Source: DAOTXN01 sp034435435 (lineage in GTDB: Bacteria; Chloroflexota; Anaerolineae; S140-20). Taken from it: a stretch of 24,846 nt of DNA. The translations under genes and the position numbers were made by a program. The notes under the pieces are model-generated. The model searched no databases and had not been told where the DNA came from. It saw nothing but the letters and a program-made list of their open reading frames with translations. The DNA is taken from the NCBI GenBank assembly GCA_034435435.1, contig DAOTXN010000081.1, positions 1 to 24,846 of the forward strand, read 5' to 3'. Shown one piece after another: positions 8,201 to 16,763 of this stretch. Position 1 is the first letter of the stretch, and every line of letters starts with the position of its first letter.

Positions 8201-10367
8201 AGAGCGCCCAAGCCTGCACTTGCGCTTCAGCGCCGACGCGACCGGCGCGCTGCTGTGGACCGTGGACAATGTATATCTCAACGCATGGCCGGCGGTAACC
8301 GGCGCTTCCTTTACCTACTCGCCCACTATGGTGGTTGCGCACGACCCTATCACTTTCGAGGCCGAATATACCTCCATCGACACCAGCCTGCCCATTACCT
8401 ACACCTGGGATTTCGACGACGGTCAGCCTCCCGTGGTCACGCACAGCCCGGCCACGGTGTATACCTATACCGCAGAGGGCGACTATAACGTCGTGCTCAC
8501 GGTGGAAAATCCTTATGATGGGCACAGCGTCTCGCAACTGGTAGGGGCTGGCGAGCCGATTGTCGGCACCTCGTTCGTCTGGGAGCCGGCGTTGCCTTTG
8601 AACGGCCAGGTGGTCACGCTTACGGCCTCCTTCACCCCCATCACAGCCACCAACACCCCCACCCATCCCATCGTGTTCACCTGGGATCTGGGCAACGGCA
8701 CGGGCGTCATGACCTCCACTAACCCGGCCATCACCCACACCTTCGACGCGGGCGCGTTCTATCCCATCTCACTCTCGACCAGCAACGACTATGGCAGCGC
8801 CGAATGGGAGGATACCATTGCCGTCAAAGAGGGTGTGACCAGCGTCGCCTTTTCGGTAGAGACCGCCCCGCGCATCGAGGGTGATCCGCTGACCTTCCAG
8901 GCCAGCGTCACGCGCACCTCGGCCTCCAAGCCCATCACCTACACCTGGGACTTTGACGACGGCAGCGACCCGCTCATCACCACCGAGGCGGTGGTCCAGC
9001 ATACCTTTGCCGCGTTCGGTTCCTATAGCGTGGAGGTGACAGCCTACAACGGCTACGGTTCGCCGCAGGTGTATAGCGACGGGGTGGACGTGCAAGGCCG
9101 GGCCGTCTCTGCTGCCGCATTCGACTTTTATCAAACTGCGGCCAACGCCTCCGAGACCGAGATCACGTTTAGCGCGAGTTACCTGCCGCTCAACGCCACC
9201 CTGCCTGTGAGCTACATCTGGAACTTTGGCAGCGGCGTCCAGCCGCCGAGCAGCACGCCGACCACCACCCACGACTTTGGCGCGTCTCCTGCCACGTACA
9301 CCGTCTGGCTCACCGTGACCAACGGCTGGGGAACCCCGGCGGTGTATAGCCAGAGCGTGACGCTGCCTATAGACAGCGACGCCGATGGCCTGAGCGATTG
9401 GTTCGAGTGGAACGAGAGCAACACCGACGCCTTTGACGCCGACAGCGACAATGATGGTCGAAATGACGGGGATGAATGGTTCGGATATATCTACCAGGGC
9501 TACTCTGGCGATCCGCACTATGGTGAGCTGATCGCCACCGATCCCAACGACCCGGACAGCGATGCCGATGGTCTCGACGACGGCACCGAATTCGATCTTG
9601 GCGCCTGCCCGCTGCACGCCGACACCGACGCCGACGGCCTGGATGACGGGGACGAGCCAGGACTGGAAGGCACCACCGACCCACTGGACCCCGATACCGA
9701 CGACGATGGCCTCCTGGATGGCCAAGAAGTCAACCAGGTCGGCACCGACCCGCTTGACCCCGACAGCGACGCCGACGGCGTCAGCGACGGGGACGAAGTG
9801 GACGATCCGGCCGATGCGCAGGATAGCGACGCCGACGGCGTTATAGACGCGCTGGACCCGGACGACGACGACGACGGCATCCCCACCCTCATCGAGTGCG
9901 CCACAGGCGACCCGGACACCTGTGCGGATCACGACGCCGACGCCACCCCGGATTATCTGGACAATGACGACGATGGCGACGGCATCCTCACCAACATCGA
10001 GTGCAGCACCGGCGATCCAACCACCTGCGAGAACCACGACGGCGACGCCACGCCGGACTATCTGGACACCGAGAGCGATGGCGATGGTATTCTGGATGCC
10101 GACGAGTGGAGCGCCGGCGCGGGCGATCCACTGGCCGGCTGCACCGCCGACGATCCTATATGCACCAACAACGACGCCGACGACGACGGCATTCCCAACT
10201 ACCTGGACGACGACAGCGACGACGATGGAGCGCCGGACGCTGACGAATTCGACGCCGACGGCGATGGCAGCCCCGACGACATCGATGGGGACGGCCTCCC
10301 CGATTGGCTCGACACAGAAACACGCTTTTACCTCTATATGCCCATCGTATTGAAAACCTATCCATAA
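5262..10367 (+). CDS. Giant secreted protein: transglutaminase-like, lectin-like, PKD x4, TSP3 repeats
   Basis: 1701 residues, ATG preceded by AGGAG at 5248-5252. Signal peptide about 1-28 (cut near AFA-Q), then a short Ca-binding TSP3 block (37-90). Around 340-400 is a transglutaminase-like core with Cys353 in GSPCQNQAG and the family's FLRAAGIPA. The His normally found just before the following Trp-rich strand (about 387-398, VKVWFDNQWW) is not there, so activity is doubtful. Residues about 866-1010 resemble a MAM or jelly-roll lectin domain (SDDMESG at the start). Four PKD domains follow (about 1012-1370), three with the WDFDDG/WDLGNG/WNFGSG signature. About 1371-1688 is an Asp-rich TSP3 region predicted to bind many Ca ions, including a Cys-pair repeat. 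The tail RFYLYMPIVLKTYP resembles that of the next giant protein. Probable role: cell-surface adhesion or scaffold. The ligand is unknown. Confidence 0.8.
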   Translation: MKNRTLVLMICVLGITTLLLPQALTAFAQDWTELSPDVDGDGLLNELESPPGWYNAAGGPFATDPLDADSDDDGLSDGEEKLFGADPLDDQDPGIYFRYRDEYKTKEYFKTAAQNPIYPPDAGNVFPKRAGYAYLLFRQAGDKYLMAPENGDGGMVARRGTTLYIGGPADASLTFTGAGLTDLASYTTKDLYGGGWVVNLPTDGTVGAYTATVAYDGWQTEMPLYVIFELPADLTQDQIDAYLYDDDPTDLRDEVAAIWRTRDDNDPFNDGYRQAYGWAQAFWTDQYQKYILVDQVMPRIHGKTTHASALTTLSDAADDEVRVDYVNYIETSMYRSLYRTWDGTGWTQIGSPCQNQAGTLTGFLRAAGIPASPFITSWASMTSDYDTSVKVWFDNQWWGARSYSRSETNVLYQYYPFRGGDTNHTYLRDWDTRGGYRESSGDIIAGVNENWVLEEWRPKNVGETCPLGQSTDGLECFEGGTVSTKWQPDAYMISQARDWFWKSIRPMYLNQKTPYVDTLASLLWIGDAWLPTGWPASYDTTGHPDDPCTGGCPENWPIEPKVEACPAGYLGICPYPDLVGMAAMQMFETIVETHQVSVDSSKRVQFGADQALLTDVYAHRGVDRDSDGRYEALAIDVGLNVVQPAVYRVEGDLYDGAERFVGHASWTGAGETAALVFDLNKTTPPFTLKRVHLLDAGNVLLDSRHYNPYTVATLNGPVDQGAISVGGLPSVKYITLGEHITPTQVFTHTLADLDGDTLADQLIVGVQVQVTQADNYRVEGWLEAPDGSLIVYALGDATSLNTGLHTLLLPFDGRAVSGNGVDGPYTVVALRILDGDANYTVLDELHETGLNLDYEAADFDPATDVATHFSDDMESGGANWDSQLPWARVNQTWPVASWVWRANTTTPGVGQLTLKDTLAINLSDYAQPVLRFDATYNMPDADNAGYVEVSTNGLTWTKVATLTNALDRWATMVLPLSDYGERPSLHLRFSADATGALLWTVDNVYLNAWPAVTGASFTYSPTMVVAHDPITFEAEYTSIDTSLPITYTWDFDDGQPPVVTHSPATVYTYTAEGDYNVVLTVENPYDGHSVSQLVGAGEPIVGTSFVWEPALPLNGQVVTLTASFTPITATNTPTHPIVFTWDLGNGTGVMTSTNPAITHTFDAGAFYPISLSTSNDYGSAEWEDTIAVKEGVTSVAFSVETAPRIEGDPLTFQASVTRTSASKPITYTWDFDDGSDPLITTEAVVQHTFAAFGSYSVEVTAYNGYGSPQVYSDGVDVQGRAVSAAAFDFYQTAANASETEITFSASYLPLNATLPVSYIWNFGSGVQPPSSTPTTTHDFGASPATYTVWLTVTNGWGTPAVYSQSVTLPIDSDADGLSDWFEWNESNTDAFDADSDNDGRNDGDEWFGYIYQGYSGDPHYGELIATDPNDPDSDADGLDDGTEFDLGACPLHADTDADGLDDGDEPGLEGTTDPLDPDTDDDGLLDGQEVNQVGTDPLDPDSDADGVSDGDEVDDPADAQDSDADGVIDALDPDDDDDGIPTLIECATGDPDTCADHDADATPDYLDNDDDGDGILTNIECSTGDPTTCENHDGDATPDYLDTESDGDGILDADEWSAGAGDPLAGCTADDPICTNNDADDDGIPNYLDDDSDDDGAPDADEFDADGDGSPDDIDGDGLPDWLDTETRFYLYMPIVLKTYP
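9861..10070 (+). repeat. Two tandem 105-bp units encoding Cys-pair TSP3 repeats
   Basis: Each unit encodes 35 residues built as an acidic run, GI, IEC, a TGDP turn, TC, HD, ATPDYLD. The units are 9861-9965 and 9966-10070. A third, diverged Cys pair follows (GCTADDPICTNNDADDDG, near 10138-10191). The two Cys of each unit are about 8 residues apart and probably form a disulfide that braces the Ca-binding loops. Confidence 0.75.
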
Positions 10368-10380
10368 GACTGGTCATCTG

Positions 10381-10415
10381 AACAGCGGGGCGATTGAGTT
10401 CATCGCCCCGCTGTT
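10381..10415 (+). terminator. Terminator-like hairpin after the PKD/TSP3 gene
   Basis: Perfect 14-bp stem (10381-10394 with 10402-10415, AACAGCGGGGCGAT) and a 7-nt loop, 13 bp after the stop codon. No U-run follows, only GCAGGCC, so it may act as an mRNA 3' stabiliser or need a factor. Position between two large genes with separate promoters favours a transcript end. Confidence 0.65.
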
Positions 10416-10510
10416 GCAGGCCAATCGCCCTTTCATATCTATCCTGGATATCCTCCTACGTTCCCACTCCAATCCGGTTTCAACACTAAAAAGACTTGCA
10501 CGCTTGTTGG

Positions 10511-10541
10511 TTGTGCCCATAAACGAAAAATATGATACAAT
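10511..10541 (+). promoter_or_regulatory. Likely promoter of the DUF11-repeat gene
   Basis: TACAAT at 10536-10541 with TTGTGC at 10511-10516 (19-bp spacer, longer than ideal). The surrounding 40 bp are A/T-rich. A 13-mer, GCACGCTTGTTGG (10498-10510), also occurs just upstream of the first promoter (296-308); with a window this size that match could be chance. The rest of 10416-10605 shows nothing else recognisable. Confidence 0.45.
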
Positions 10542-10605
10542 GACCAACAGAGAAACGGCGCTTGGGGGGTTTTGAAAGCAAAGGGGTTACAAAAGGAGGG
10601 AAACG

Positions 10606-13600
10606 ATGTCGAGGAGCAGATTGCTTTTACTGGTCAGCGGAGGGCTGTTTTTGCTATGTGGGGTTTTGCTCGCCAGACCTAGCCTGGCAAGCTCAAGTTA
10701 TCCGCGTGTGTTGAAAAACGCCCCCGCCGCATTGCGGCCGGTGATTGAGGACGGCCCATCGACGGTTAGCGGCCCTGACGGCGTTTTCCACCTGGCAGGC
10801 CTGGAGCGAGGCACGCACAAGCTCTACCTTGACCTGGACACCTTGCCCGTTGAGCTGCGCCCTGACTCGGCCACATCTCCGGTTATCCTGTGGCTCAACC
10901 CCGGCCAATCGCTGGTCTCCACAGCTACAGAGTCTGGCGTACGCTTTAGCGCCGCCTACCACGCGACGGGCGACGCCATCAGCGGTGTGGTCTTTTTAGA
11001 CCAGGATGGCGACGGGCGTCAGAGGGCGGGCGAGCCAGGCTTGAGCGGCGTCACCGTCGTGGATCCCACCAGCCACCAATACTTTGTCCCCTTTGACGAC
11101 CGCGACCTGCGCGACTTGTTAGACGCTTCGGACGTGTGCCAACCCTCCACCGTGCCCCCGGAAGACCCGGTTGGCGACGTCATCGTTTCGACGGTATCGC
11201 TCACCGCCTCCTCCGACGGCACCACCTATTACTATGACCACTGGGAAGACGGCTATGACGCCGATCCTTTGAACCCCGGTCCAACTACCGAAATTGGCCT
11301 GCTGAACGCCGGACAGGTGCGCACTTTTGCCAGCAACGTAGATACCTCCGTCACGCCCTGGGGGTCGGTGTTCTACTATGACGGCCGCGACCGCATCACC
11401 ATCGTGGGCGAAGAAGCCTCGGTCGTCCGCTCGGCCTATCCTGCCAGCGGCATCGGCACCCGTTTGGCCGGGGCCTGGGAGATCGAAGAAGTGGCCGCCT
11501 GGGGCGCCGATTATATCGTTCCGGCCGGCGAGGACTGGGGCGCCGGTAGTGATTTCGAGTTTACCGGCGCTACCGTCACCGCCCTGCAGGACGGCACACA
11601 GCTTTACTATAACGGTAGCCTGGCCGCTACCCTCTCCGCCGGCGGGACCTACTTTATCAACGGCGTCGGCGACGGCAGCGGCCTGAACAGCGGCGACACG
11701 TTTACCGCCACCCACCCCATCCAGGTCCACACCTATAGCTCCATCTGCGCAAGCGGTATGGACAACTATTGGAGCGGCAATGGCTACACCCTGGAGCCGG
11801 TGGACCAATGGGACAGCGACTATTGGTCGCCGGTGCAGAACCGCTCCGTTTGTCTCAACGGCAACAGCGCCGCTGTAGACATCTTTCTCTACAACGCTAC
11901 CGGCGGCAATATCAACCTCACCATAGACGACGGCACCATCTACAACGTGACCCTCCAACCCGGCAGCAACAGCGTGACCAACACCCTGATCCTAAGCCCC
12001 CTCTCTGACCTCCAGGGCGCACACATCTTTGCGCCAGGCGGCGAGATGTTCTGGGGCGTCGTCAACGTGGATACCGAGGGCTGGAGGCACGAGTGGGGCT
12101 ATTCGCTCATCCCCCAAAATGATCTCAGCTCTATGGCCGTCCTGGGTTGGGCGCCTGGTAACGGCCTGGCGCTCCCCCTGGCCCAATATCCCCCCAGCGG
12201 CAACCTGGCCTGGGTCATACCCGTCACCGATACGGTCATTTATGCCGATTTTGACCAGGACGGCAACGCCGACGACATGGACTGCAATGGCGACGGCGAC
12301 GCTTTTGACGTTGGCTTCTGCGCCGGCCTGGACGAGATCGGTTCCAGCAACGGCATCACCGTGACCCAGGGCAATACGCTGCGCATCGCCGATCCCACCG
12401 ACGCCGACCTGACCGGCGCGTTGATCTTTACCCGCGACCTGAGTCACAGGATCGCCGTGGCATGGGGACAAGACCCTTGCGTGGCTCAGAGACAACTTCC
12501 TTATCTCGATCTGGGTTACACCGTCTTACCGGTCGCCATCCCTTCAGTCTCCAAGTTCGACGCGCTGGCCCAAGACGTAGACAATTCTGGCGACATCTCG
12601 CCCGGCGACATCCTTACCTACACTGTCGTGATCGCCAACGACGGTTTCGGGCCGTTGAACAATGCCGTGCTGACCGACGTGTTGCCCTATACCTACACCG
12701 ACTTTATCGTCGGCTCTATCGCTTCGACCCTGCCCTTTGCTGATGACGATTATTTCAACGGCGTTGACTGGCTCTATACCCCGGTCGGCGGCGGCTCTTT
12801 TAACACCGACCCCAACGTCCAACAGCTCCGGCTATTGTGGAACCAGATCGCCGCCCAACAGACGGTGACGGTGACTTTTCAGGTCCAGATCGAACAGGTG
12901 GACCCCAGCATTATGGAGATTTCAAACCTGGCCTTCGTGGACGCGGATAACTCTGATCCTAGAGGCTCCGAAGACCCCGACGATCCCAACGACCCCGACA
13001 CAGACACTCCGCTGGGCCAGCCGATTCTATGGCTGGACAAACACCCCAGCGACCCCACCACGGTCGCGCCGGGTGGGTTGCTCACCTACACCATCGTCGT
13101 CTCTAACGTGGGCACGGCCACCGCTCTGAGCGCGTTGGTGGTGGACGATCTGCCTCCCTGGCTAAGCTACGAGCCGAGCACGCTCGACCTGACCTGGCCC
13201 GTGGCCGAGGTGATTACGACTACCAACACGGTCACTTTCGTGTATGAATTCCACGAAACTTTTGGCGACAACTTTGACGACGCCTCTCACACTCTCACCA
13301 CCGGCGCGGACGGCAACGACGGCACGCTGAATTGGACCCTGCCCATCAGCCGCTGGACCGAGTTTAACGACGACGACGACCCTTTTCTCGGTGACATCCG
13401 CGTTATCTCGACCACGCCTCCTGCCCCGAACAGCCCTCCCAGCGTCCTGCGGCTCAGCGACCTTAGCGACGACAACGTCGACTCGGGCGCCCGGCGCTGC
13501 GCCGACCTGTCGGATTTTGTCGAGCCGCACCTGGGCTACCAGATGCGAGGTGACGCCGATCACACCGAGCTTAACGACACCTATCGCGTCGAAATCACCG

Positions 13601-15687
13601 GTACAACTGCGATAACATCCGTGACTGTGCTCTATGCCGGCACCGCCTATCAGGCGATGGATATGGATTTGACTGCCTTTGCCGGAGACGCGCCGGTGTG
13701 TGTTTCTTTTATCGCCGAAGGCGGCATGGATGGGAACCTCGACTTTTATCGCATAGACGACATTTTCATCTACGAGAACCACCCGATGCGGTCCCGCCAG
13801 GTCGTGCAGACCCAAGAGACCACCACCATTCACTACTTTACGACCAACAACACCGACCCGCTCACCTACACCCGCATCCTGTCTGACCCGTTCACCACCG
13901 CCATTACCCACACCATGGATGTGACCCGACCCTTTGCCTTCCCGGCCCAGAGCAACGTCACCATCACCTTCCAGATGCGCGTGGGCTATCCACTGACCGA
14001 CGGGCTGGTGCTGCTCAACAGCGCCTCGATTACGGCCACCAACGTCCACACCACGCCCTATCCGCTGCGCGACGACACCCCCACCACTATCCAGAGCAGC
14101 CACGCGCTGACCATCACCAAATCCGATAACCCCGACCCGGTGTTGCCCGGCAACCTGCTCACCTACACCCTGTTTTGGGAGGTGGGCGGCGACGAGCCGG
14201 CTCCCAACGTCGTCGTCAGCGACGTCTTGCCGTTGCCCTACGTCAGCTTTAACTCTTGCGCCCCGCTGCCCGCGTGTCAAGGCGAGACCTTCCCCGGCTC
14301 CGGCGTGGTCGTGTGGAATCTGGGCAACCGCCTGCCGCCCATGTCGGGCGTCACCTACGACAGCGGCTGGCTGACCGTCACCGTCAACGTGGAGCAACGC
14401 CCGCCCGCCGGGGTTTTCACCAACACCGCCTTTATCGGCGACGACGACCCCGACACCCCCGGCGACCAGGACGACGAGCCGACCGAGGTGCCTATCGCCA
14501 GTTTTGCCCTGAGCAAACAACGCCTCACCGCCAGTCCGGTTCCTATCGGCGTGCTGGTGCGCTACCAGATCGCCATCACCAACACCGGCGAGTTGACCAT
14601 CACGCAACTGCCGCTGCAAGACCTCTATGATCCCGTCTACCTGGAATTCCAGAGCGCAGTCCCGGCCCCCGACGTGACCGCTCCGCCCGGTACGCTGGTG
14701 TGGAACGACCTGACGACCTACCTGCCCGGCCTGGTCTTGCCGCCCAACGCCAGCACGCAGATCGTCGTGGACTTTTTGTCCATCTCGAGCACGCAACAAT
14801 TGCTCCCGCCGGTCACAGTCAACACCGCGGCTGTGGATGGGGCGCGCACCGACGCCGGCACGCTGCCGCGCCAGGAAGACAGCGCCGAGGTAGAGATCGA
14901 GGACACGGCGGTCAACGCCAGCTTTGCCCTGAGCAAGCAGCTCATCTCCACCCCCACCGTGCCCATCGGCTCACCGGTGCAATTCCTCATCGTCATCACC
15001 AACACCGGCGACCTGACCATCACCCAACTGCCGCTGCAAGACACCTACGACCCGTTCTACCTGCAATATCAGAGCGCGCTGCCGGTTCCCGACGTCGCCG
15101 CGCCTCCCGGCACGCTGGTGTGGAACGACTTGACCGACGGTTTACCCGGCCTGGTTTTGCCGCCGGCCCAGAGTACCCAGGTCCTGGTCCAGTTCATCGC
15201 CCTCACCACCACGCAACACCTGACCCCACCCGTGACCGTCAACACCGCCGTCGTGGACGGGGCGCGCACCGACGCCGGCGACCTGCCCCGCCAGGAAGAC
15301 AGCGCCGAGGTCGGGATCGAAGACGAGGGACCGACCGCCATCGAGCTGCTCTATTTGCGGGCCGGCCCGAAATCCGGCGGCGTGCTGGTCGAATGGGCCA
15401 CGCTGTTCGAGATCAACACCTACGGCTTTTGGCTCTATCGGGGCAGCGACGCCGACCCTGAGCACGCTACCCCGCTCGTTTTTGTCCCGGCTCAAGGCTG
15501 GCTTAACCTGGGCGCTGCATACCAAGTCCTAGACGCCGGCCTGCCGCCAGGTCTCACCTATTACTGGCTGGTCGAGGTCGAGAACGACGGCGCCGAGACC
15601 CGTTATGGCCCGGTGAGCGCCTGGCCAGGCTGGAACGAGGCCGATCTGCCCTACCGCGTCTATCTGCCGCTGCTCAGGCGGCCATAG
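10606..15687 (+). CDS. Giant secreted DUF11-repeat surface protein
   Basis: 1693 residues, with a strong AGGAGG 6 nt before the ATG. Signal peptide about 1-29 (SLA-S). At 128-153 is an SdrD-B-like Ca-binding motif (FLDQDGDGRQRAGEPG). About 190-500 resembles an IgGFc-binding-type N-terminal domain (TTYYYDHWEDGYDADP is the recognisable stretch). A further Asp-rich loop lies near 545-575. DUF11 domains begin near 648, 808 and 1166, recognisable by GDILTYTVVIAN, GGLLTYTIVVSN and GNLLTYTLFW. Two nearly identical 140-residue copies follow (1299-1438 and 1439-1578). The C-terminal part (about 1580-1680) is a fibronectin-III-like module containing LVEWATLFEINTYGFWLYR, and the tail is YRVYLPLLRRP. Expected to be an extended cell-surface stalk or adhesin. 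The glycan-type genes start only 39 bp after its stop, with no terminator seen, so it may share their transcript. Confidence 0.8.
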   Translation: MSRSRLLLLVSGGLFLLCGVLLARPSLASSSYPRVLKNAPAALRPVIEDGPSTVSGPDGVFHLAGLERGTHKLYLDLDTLPVELRPDSATSPVILWLNPGQSLVSTATESGVRFSAAYHATGDAISGVVFLDQDGDGRQRAGEPGLSGVTVVDPTSHQYFVPFDDRDLRDLLDASDVCQPSTVPPEDPVGDVIVSTVSLTASSDGTTYYYDHWEDGYDADPLNPGPTTEIGLLNAGQVRTFASNVDTSVTPWGSVFYYDGRDRITIVGEEASVVRSAYPASGIGTRLAGAWEIEEVAAWGADYIVPAGEDWGAGSDFEFTGATVTALQDGTQLYYNGSLAATLSAGGTYFINGVGDGSGLNSGDTFTATHPIQVHTYSSICASGMDNYWSGNGYTLEPVDQWDSDYWSPVQNRSVCLNGNSAAVDIFLYNATGGNINLTIDDGTIYNVTLQPGSNSVTNTLILSPLSDLQGAHIFAPGGEMFWGVVNVDTEGWRHEWGYSLIPQNDLSSMAVLGWAPGNGLALPLAQYPPSGNLAWVIPVTDTVIYADFDQDGNADDMDCNGDGDAFDVGFCAGLDEIGSSNGITVTQGNTLRIADPTDADLTGALIFTRDLSHRIAVAWGQDPCVAQRQLPYLDLGYTVLPVAIPSVSKFDALAQDVDNSGDISPGDILTYTVVIANDGFGPLNNAVLTDVLPYTYTDFIVGSIASTLPFADDDYFNGVDWLYTPVGGGSFNTDPNVQQLRLLWNQIAAQQTVTVTFQVQIEQVDPSIMEISNLAFVDADNSDPRGSEDPDDPNDPDTDTPLGQPILWLDKHPSDPTTVAPGGLLTYTIVVSNVGTATALSALVVDDLPPWLSYEPSTLDLTWPVAEVITTTNTVTFVYEFHETFGDNFDDASHTLTTGADGNDGTLNWTLPISRWTEFNDDDDPFLGDIRVISTTPPAPNSPPSVLRLSDLSDDNVDSGARRCADLSDFVEPHLGYQMRGDADHTELNDTYRVEITGTTAITSVTVLYAGTAYQAMDMDLTAFAGDAPVCVSFIAEGGMDGNLDFYRIDDIFIYENHPMRSRQVVQTQETTTIHYFTTNNTDPLTYTRILSDPFTTAITHTMDVTRPFAFPAQSNVTITFQMRVGYPLTDGLVLLNSASITATNVHTTPYPLRDDTPTTIQSSHALTITKSDNPDPVLPGNLLTYTLFWEVGGDEPAPNVVVSDVLPLPYVSFNSCAPLPACQGETFPGSGVVVWNLGNRLPPMSGVTYDSGWLTVTVNVEQRPPAGVFTNTAFIGDDDPDTPGDQDDEPTEVPIASFALSKQRLTASPVPIGVLVRYQIAITNTGELTITQLPLQDLYDPVYLEFQSAVPAPDVTAPPGTLVWNDLTTYLPGLVLPPNASTQIVVDFLSISSTQQLLPPVTVNTAAVDGARTDAGTLPRQEDSAEVEIEDTAVNASFALSKQLISTPTVPIGSPVQFLIVITNTGDLTITQLPLQDTYDPFYLQYQSALPVPDVAAPPGTLVWNDLTDGLPGLVLPPAQSTQVLVQFIALTTTQHLTPPVTVNTAVVDGARTDAGDLPRQEDSAEVGIEDEGPTAIELLYLRAGPKSGGVLVEWATLFEINTYGFWLYRGSDADPEHATPLVFVPAQGWLNLGAAYQVLDAGLPPGLTYYWLVEVENDGAETRYGPVSAWPGWNEADLPYRVYLPLLRRP
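14500..15339 (+). repeat. Exact-length 420-bp tandem duplication inside the DUF11 gene
   Basis: Copy 1 (14500-14919) and copy 2 (14920-15339) encode consecutive 140-residue units, both opening with FALSKQ and carrying TITQLPLQD, APPGTLVWNDLT and PRQEDSAEV. The period is exactly 420 bp with no indels that I can see, and many stretches are identical at DNA level, which points to a fairly recent duplication or ongoing gene conversion. Confidence 0.9.
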
Positions 15688-15726
15688 CTCGGCGACCGTG
15701 TGTGTCGAGGGGAGGGAATTGCGCCA

Positions 15727-16752
15727 ATGAGGATCCTCAAACTGGTAATATGGGACCTGGACGAAACCATATTGACCGGAATACTGGAAGAAGGAGATAG
15801 CGAGCTCAACCCTGCCGCCGCTCGTGTGATGGAGCGGCTCAACGAGCGGGGCATCTTGCAGGCTCTGGCCACCCAGAACCAGCCCCAGTTGCTGACCGCT
15901 GCGCTCGAAAACTGGGGCTGGGCCGAGCTATTTGTCCAGGTGGAGGCCGACCTCGGGCCCAAGGCGCGCAAAGTCAGACGTATCCTGGAGGCGCTGGGCG
16001 TCCACCCGCTCGACACTGCTTTTGTGGATCAAGACGCCTTCGAGCGAGATTCCATCGCGGCTCAAATTCCCGATATCACCTCTTGGTCGCTGGCAGAGTT
16101 GCAGGCATACCTGGAAGGCAGGGATGCGCCGGTGACAGAGGAAGGTCGCCGGCGGCCCCAGATGTACCGCGAGCAGCAGGCTCGTAGCCAGGGTGAAGAA
16201 CAGGCGGTGGATTATACCGAGTTCTTGCGGGCCTGCAACATTCAGATTTCGATCCGGCCCTACGCACCCGCCGACGCCCTGCGGGCCGAAGAGTTGCTGA
16301 CCCGCACGCACCAGATGAACCTGGGGGTGCTGCCCGTTGCAGAAGCGGTGGCCCGGCTCAACCGGCCGGACGAACACCACGTCATCGTGGCCGAAATGCG
16401 CGACGCGTATGGCGATTTGGGGCGCTGTGGGATTCTTCACCTGACCCCGAAGGAGGATCACAGCGCCCTCATCGAAAGCCTGGCCATCTCGTGTCGCACG
16501 CGGGCGCGGGGGTTATCGCTGGCTATGCTGGTCGGGTTGATGCGCCATCCCAACGCCTGCTTCTCGACCTATCGCTGCCGCTACGTCTTTAACGGCGCTA
16601 ACCGTCCGCTGCGCATGCTGTTGATGGGCGCCGGTTTCAAACCGCAGGCCGACTCCGATGAGCTGGTGCTCGACGCCGACCAACTGGCGGCGGTAGAATT
16701 GCCGGACTGGGTGCGCGTCGAACATGATGCGCCAGCTCAACTGACAACGTAA
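15727..16752 (+). CDS. FkbH-like HAD-IIIC / GNAT two-domain protein
   Basis: 341 residues. I take ATG 15727 with GGAGGG at 15711-15716 rather than the upstream GTG at 15700. The N-terminal HAD domain (1-115) has the full catalytic set: WDLDET with Asp10, Asp12 and Thr14, Thr49 in LATQN, a Lys in GPKARK (79-82) and Asp101 in FVDQD. The C-terminal domain (about 160-330) has the FkbH-type GNAT signature LLTRTHQMNLG. FkbH relatives take 1,3-bisphosphoglycerate, dephosphorylate it and load the glyceryl unit on a carrier protein thiol, usually in polyketide pathways. Here an acyl carrier protein gene follows after 11 bp, which fits that chemistry, but no polyketide synthase is present. The product is therefore more likely a glyceryl or similar three-carbon unit for glycan decoration. 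Substrate is inference. Confidence 0.85.
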   Translation: MRILKLVIWDLDETILTGILEEGDSELNPAAARVMERLNERGILQALATQNQPQLLTAALENWGWAELFVQVEADLGPKARKVRRILEALGVHPLDTAFVDQDAFERDSIAAQIPDITSWSLAELQAYLEGRDAPVTEEGRRRPQMYREQQARSQGEEQAVDYTEFLRACNIQISIRPYAPADALRAEELLTRTHQMNLGVLPVAEAVARLNRPDEHHVIVAEMRDAYGDLGRCGILHLTPKEDHSALIESLAISCRTRARGLSLAMLVGLMRHPNACFSTYRCRYVFNGANRPLRMLLMGAGFKPQADSDELVLDADQLAAVELPDWVRVEHDAPAQLTT

Positions 16753-16763
16753 AAGCTCTAGGA

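Noticed and set aside
8769..14799. Long minus-strand open frames (for example 8769-10037 and 13162-14799) opposite the two giant genes
   Set aside because: They mirror GC-rich, periodic coding sequence, have no plausible start signals and give low-complexity Gly/Val-rich proteins with no recognisable domain.
10326..15687. LPxTG sortase signals on the giant proteins
   Set aside because: No LPxTG plus hydrophobic helix plus basic tail; the shared ends are a different, shorter pattern.
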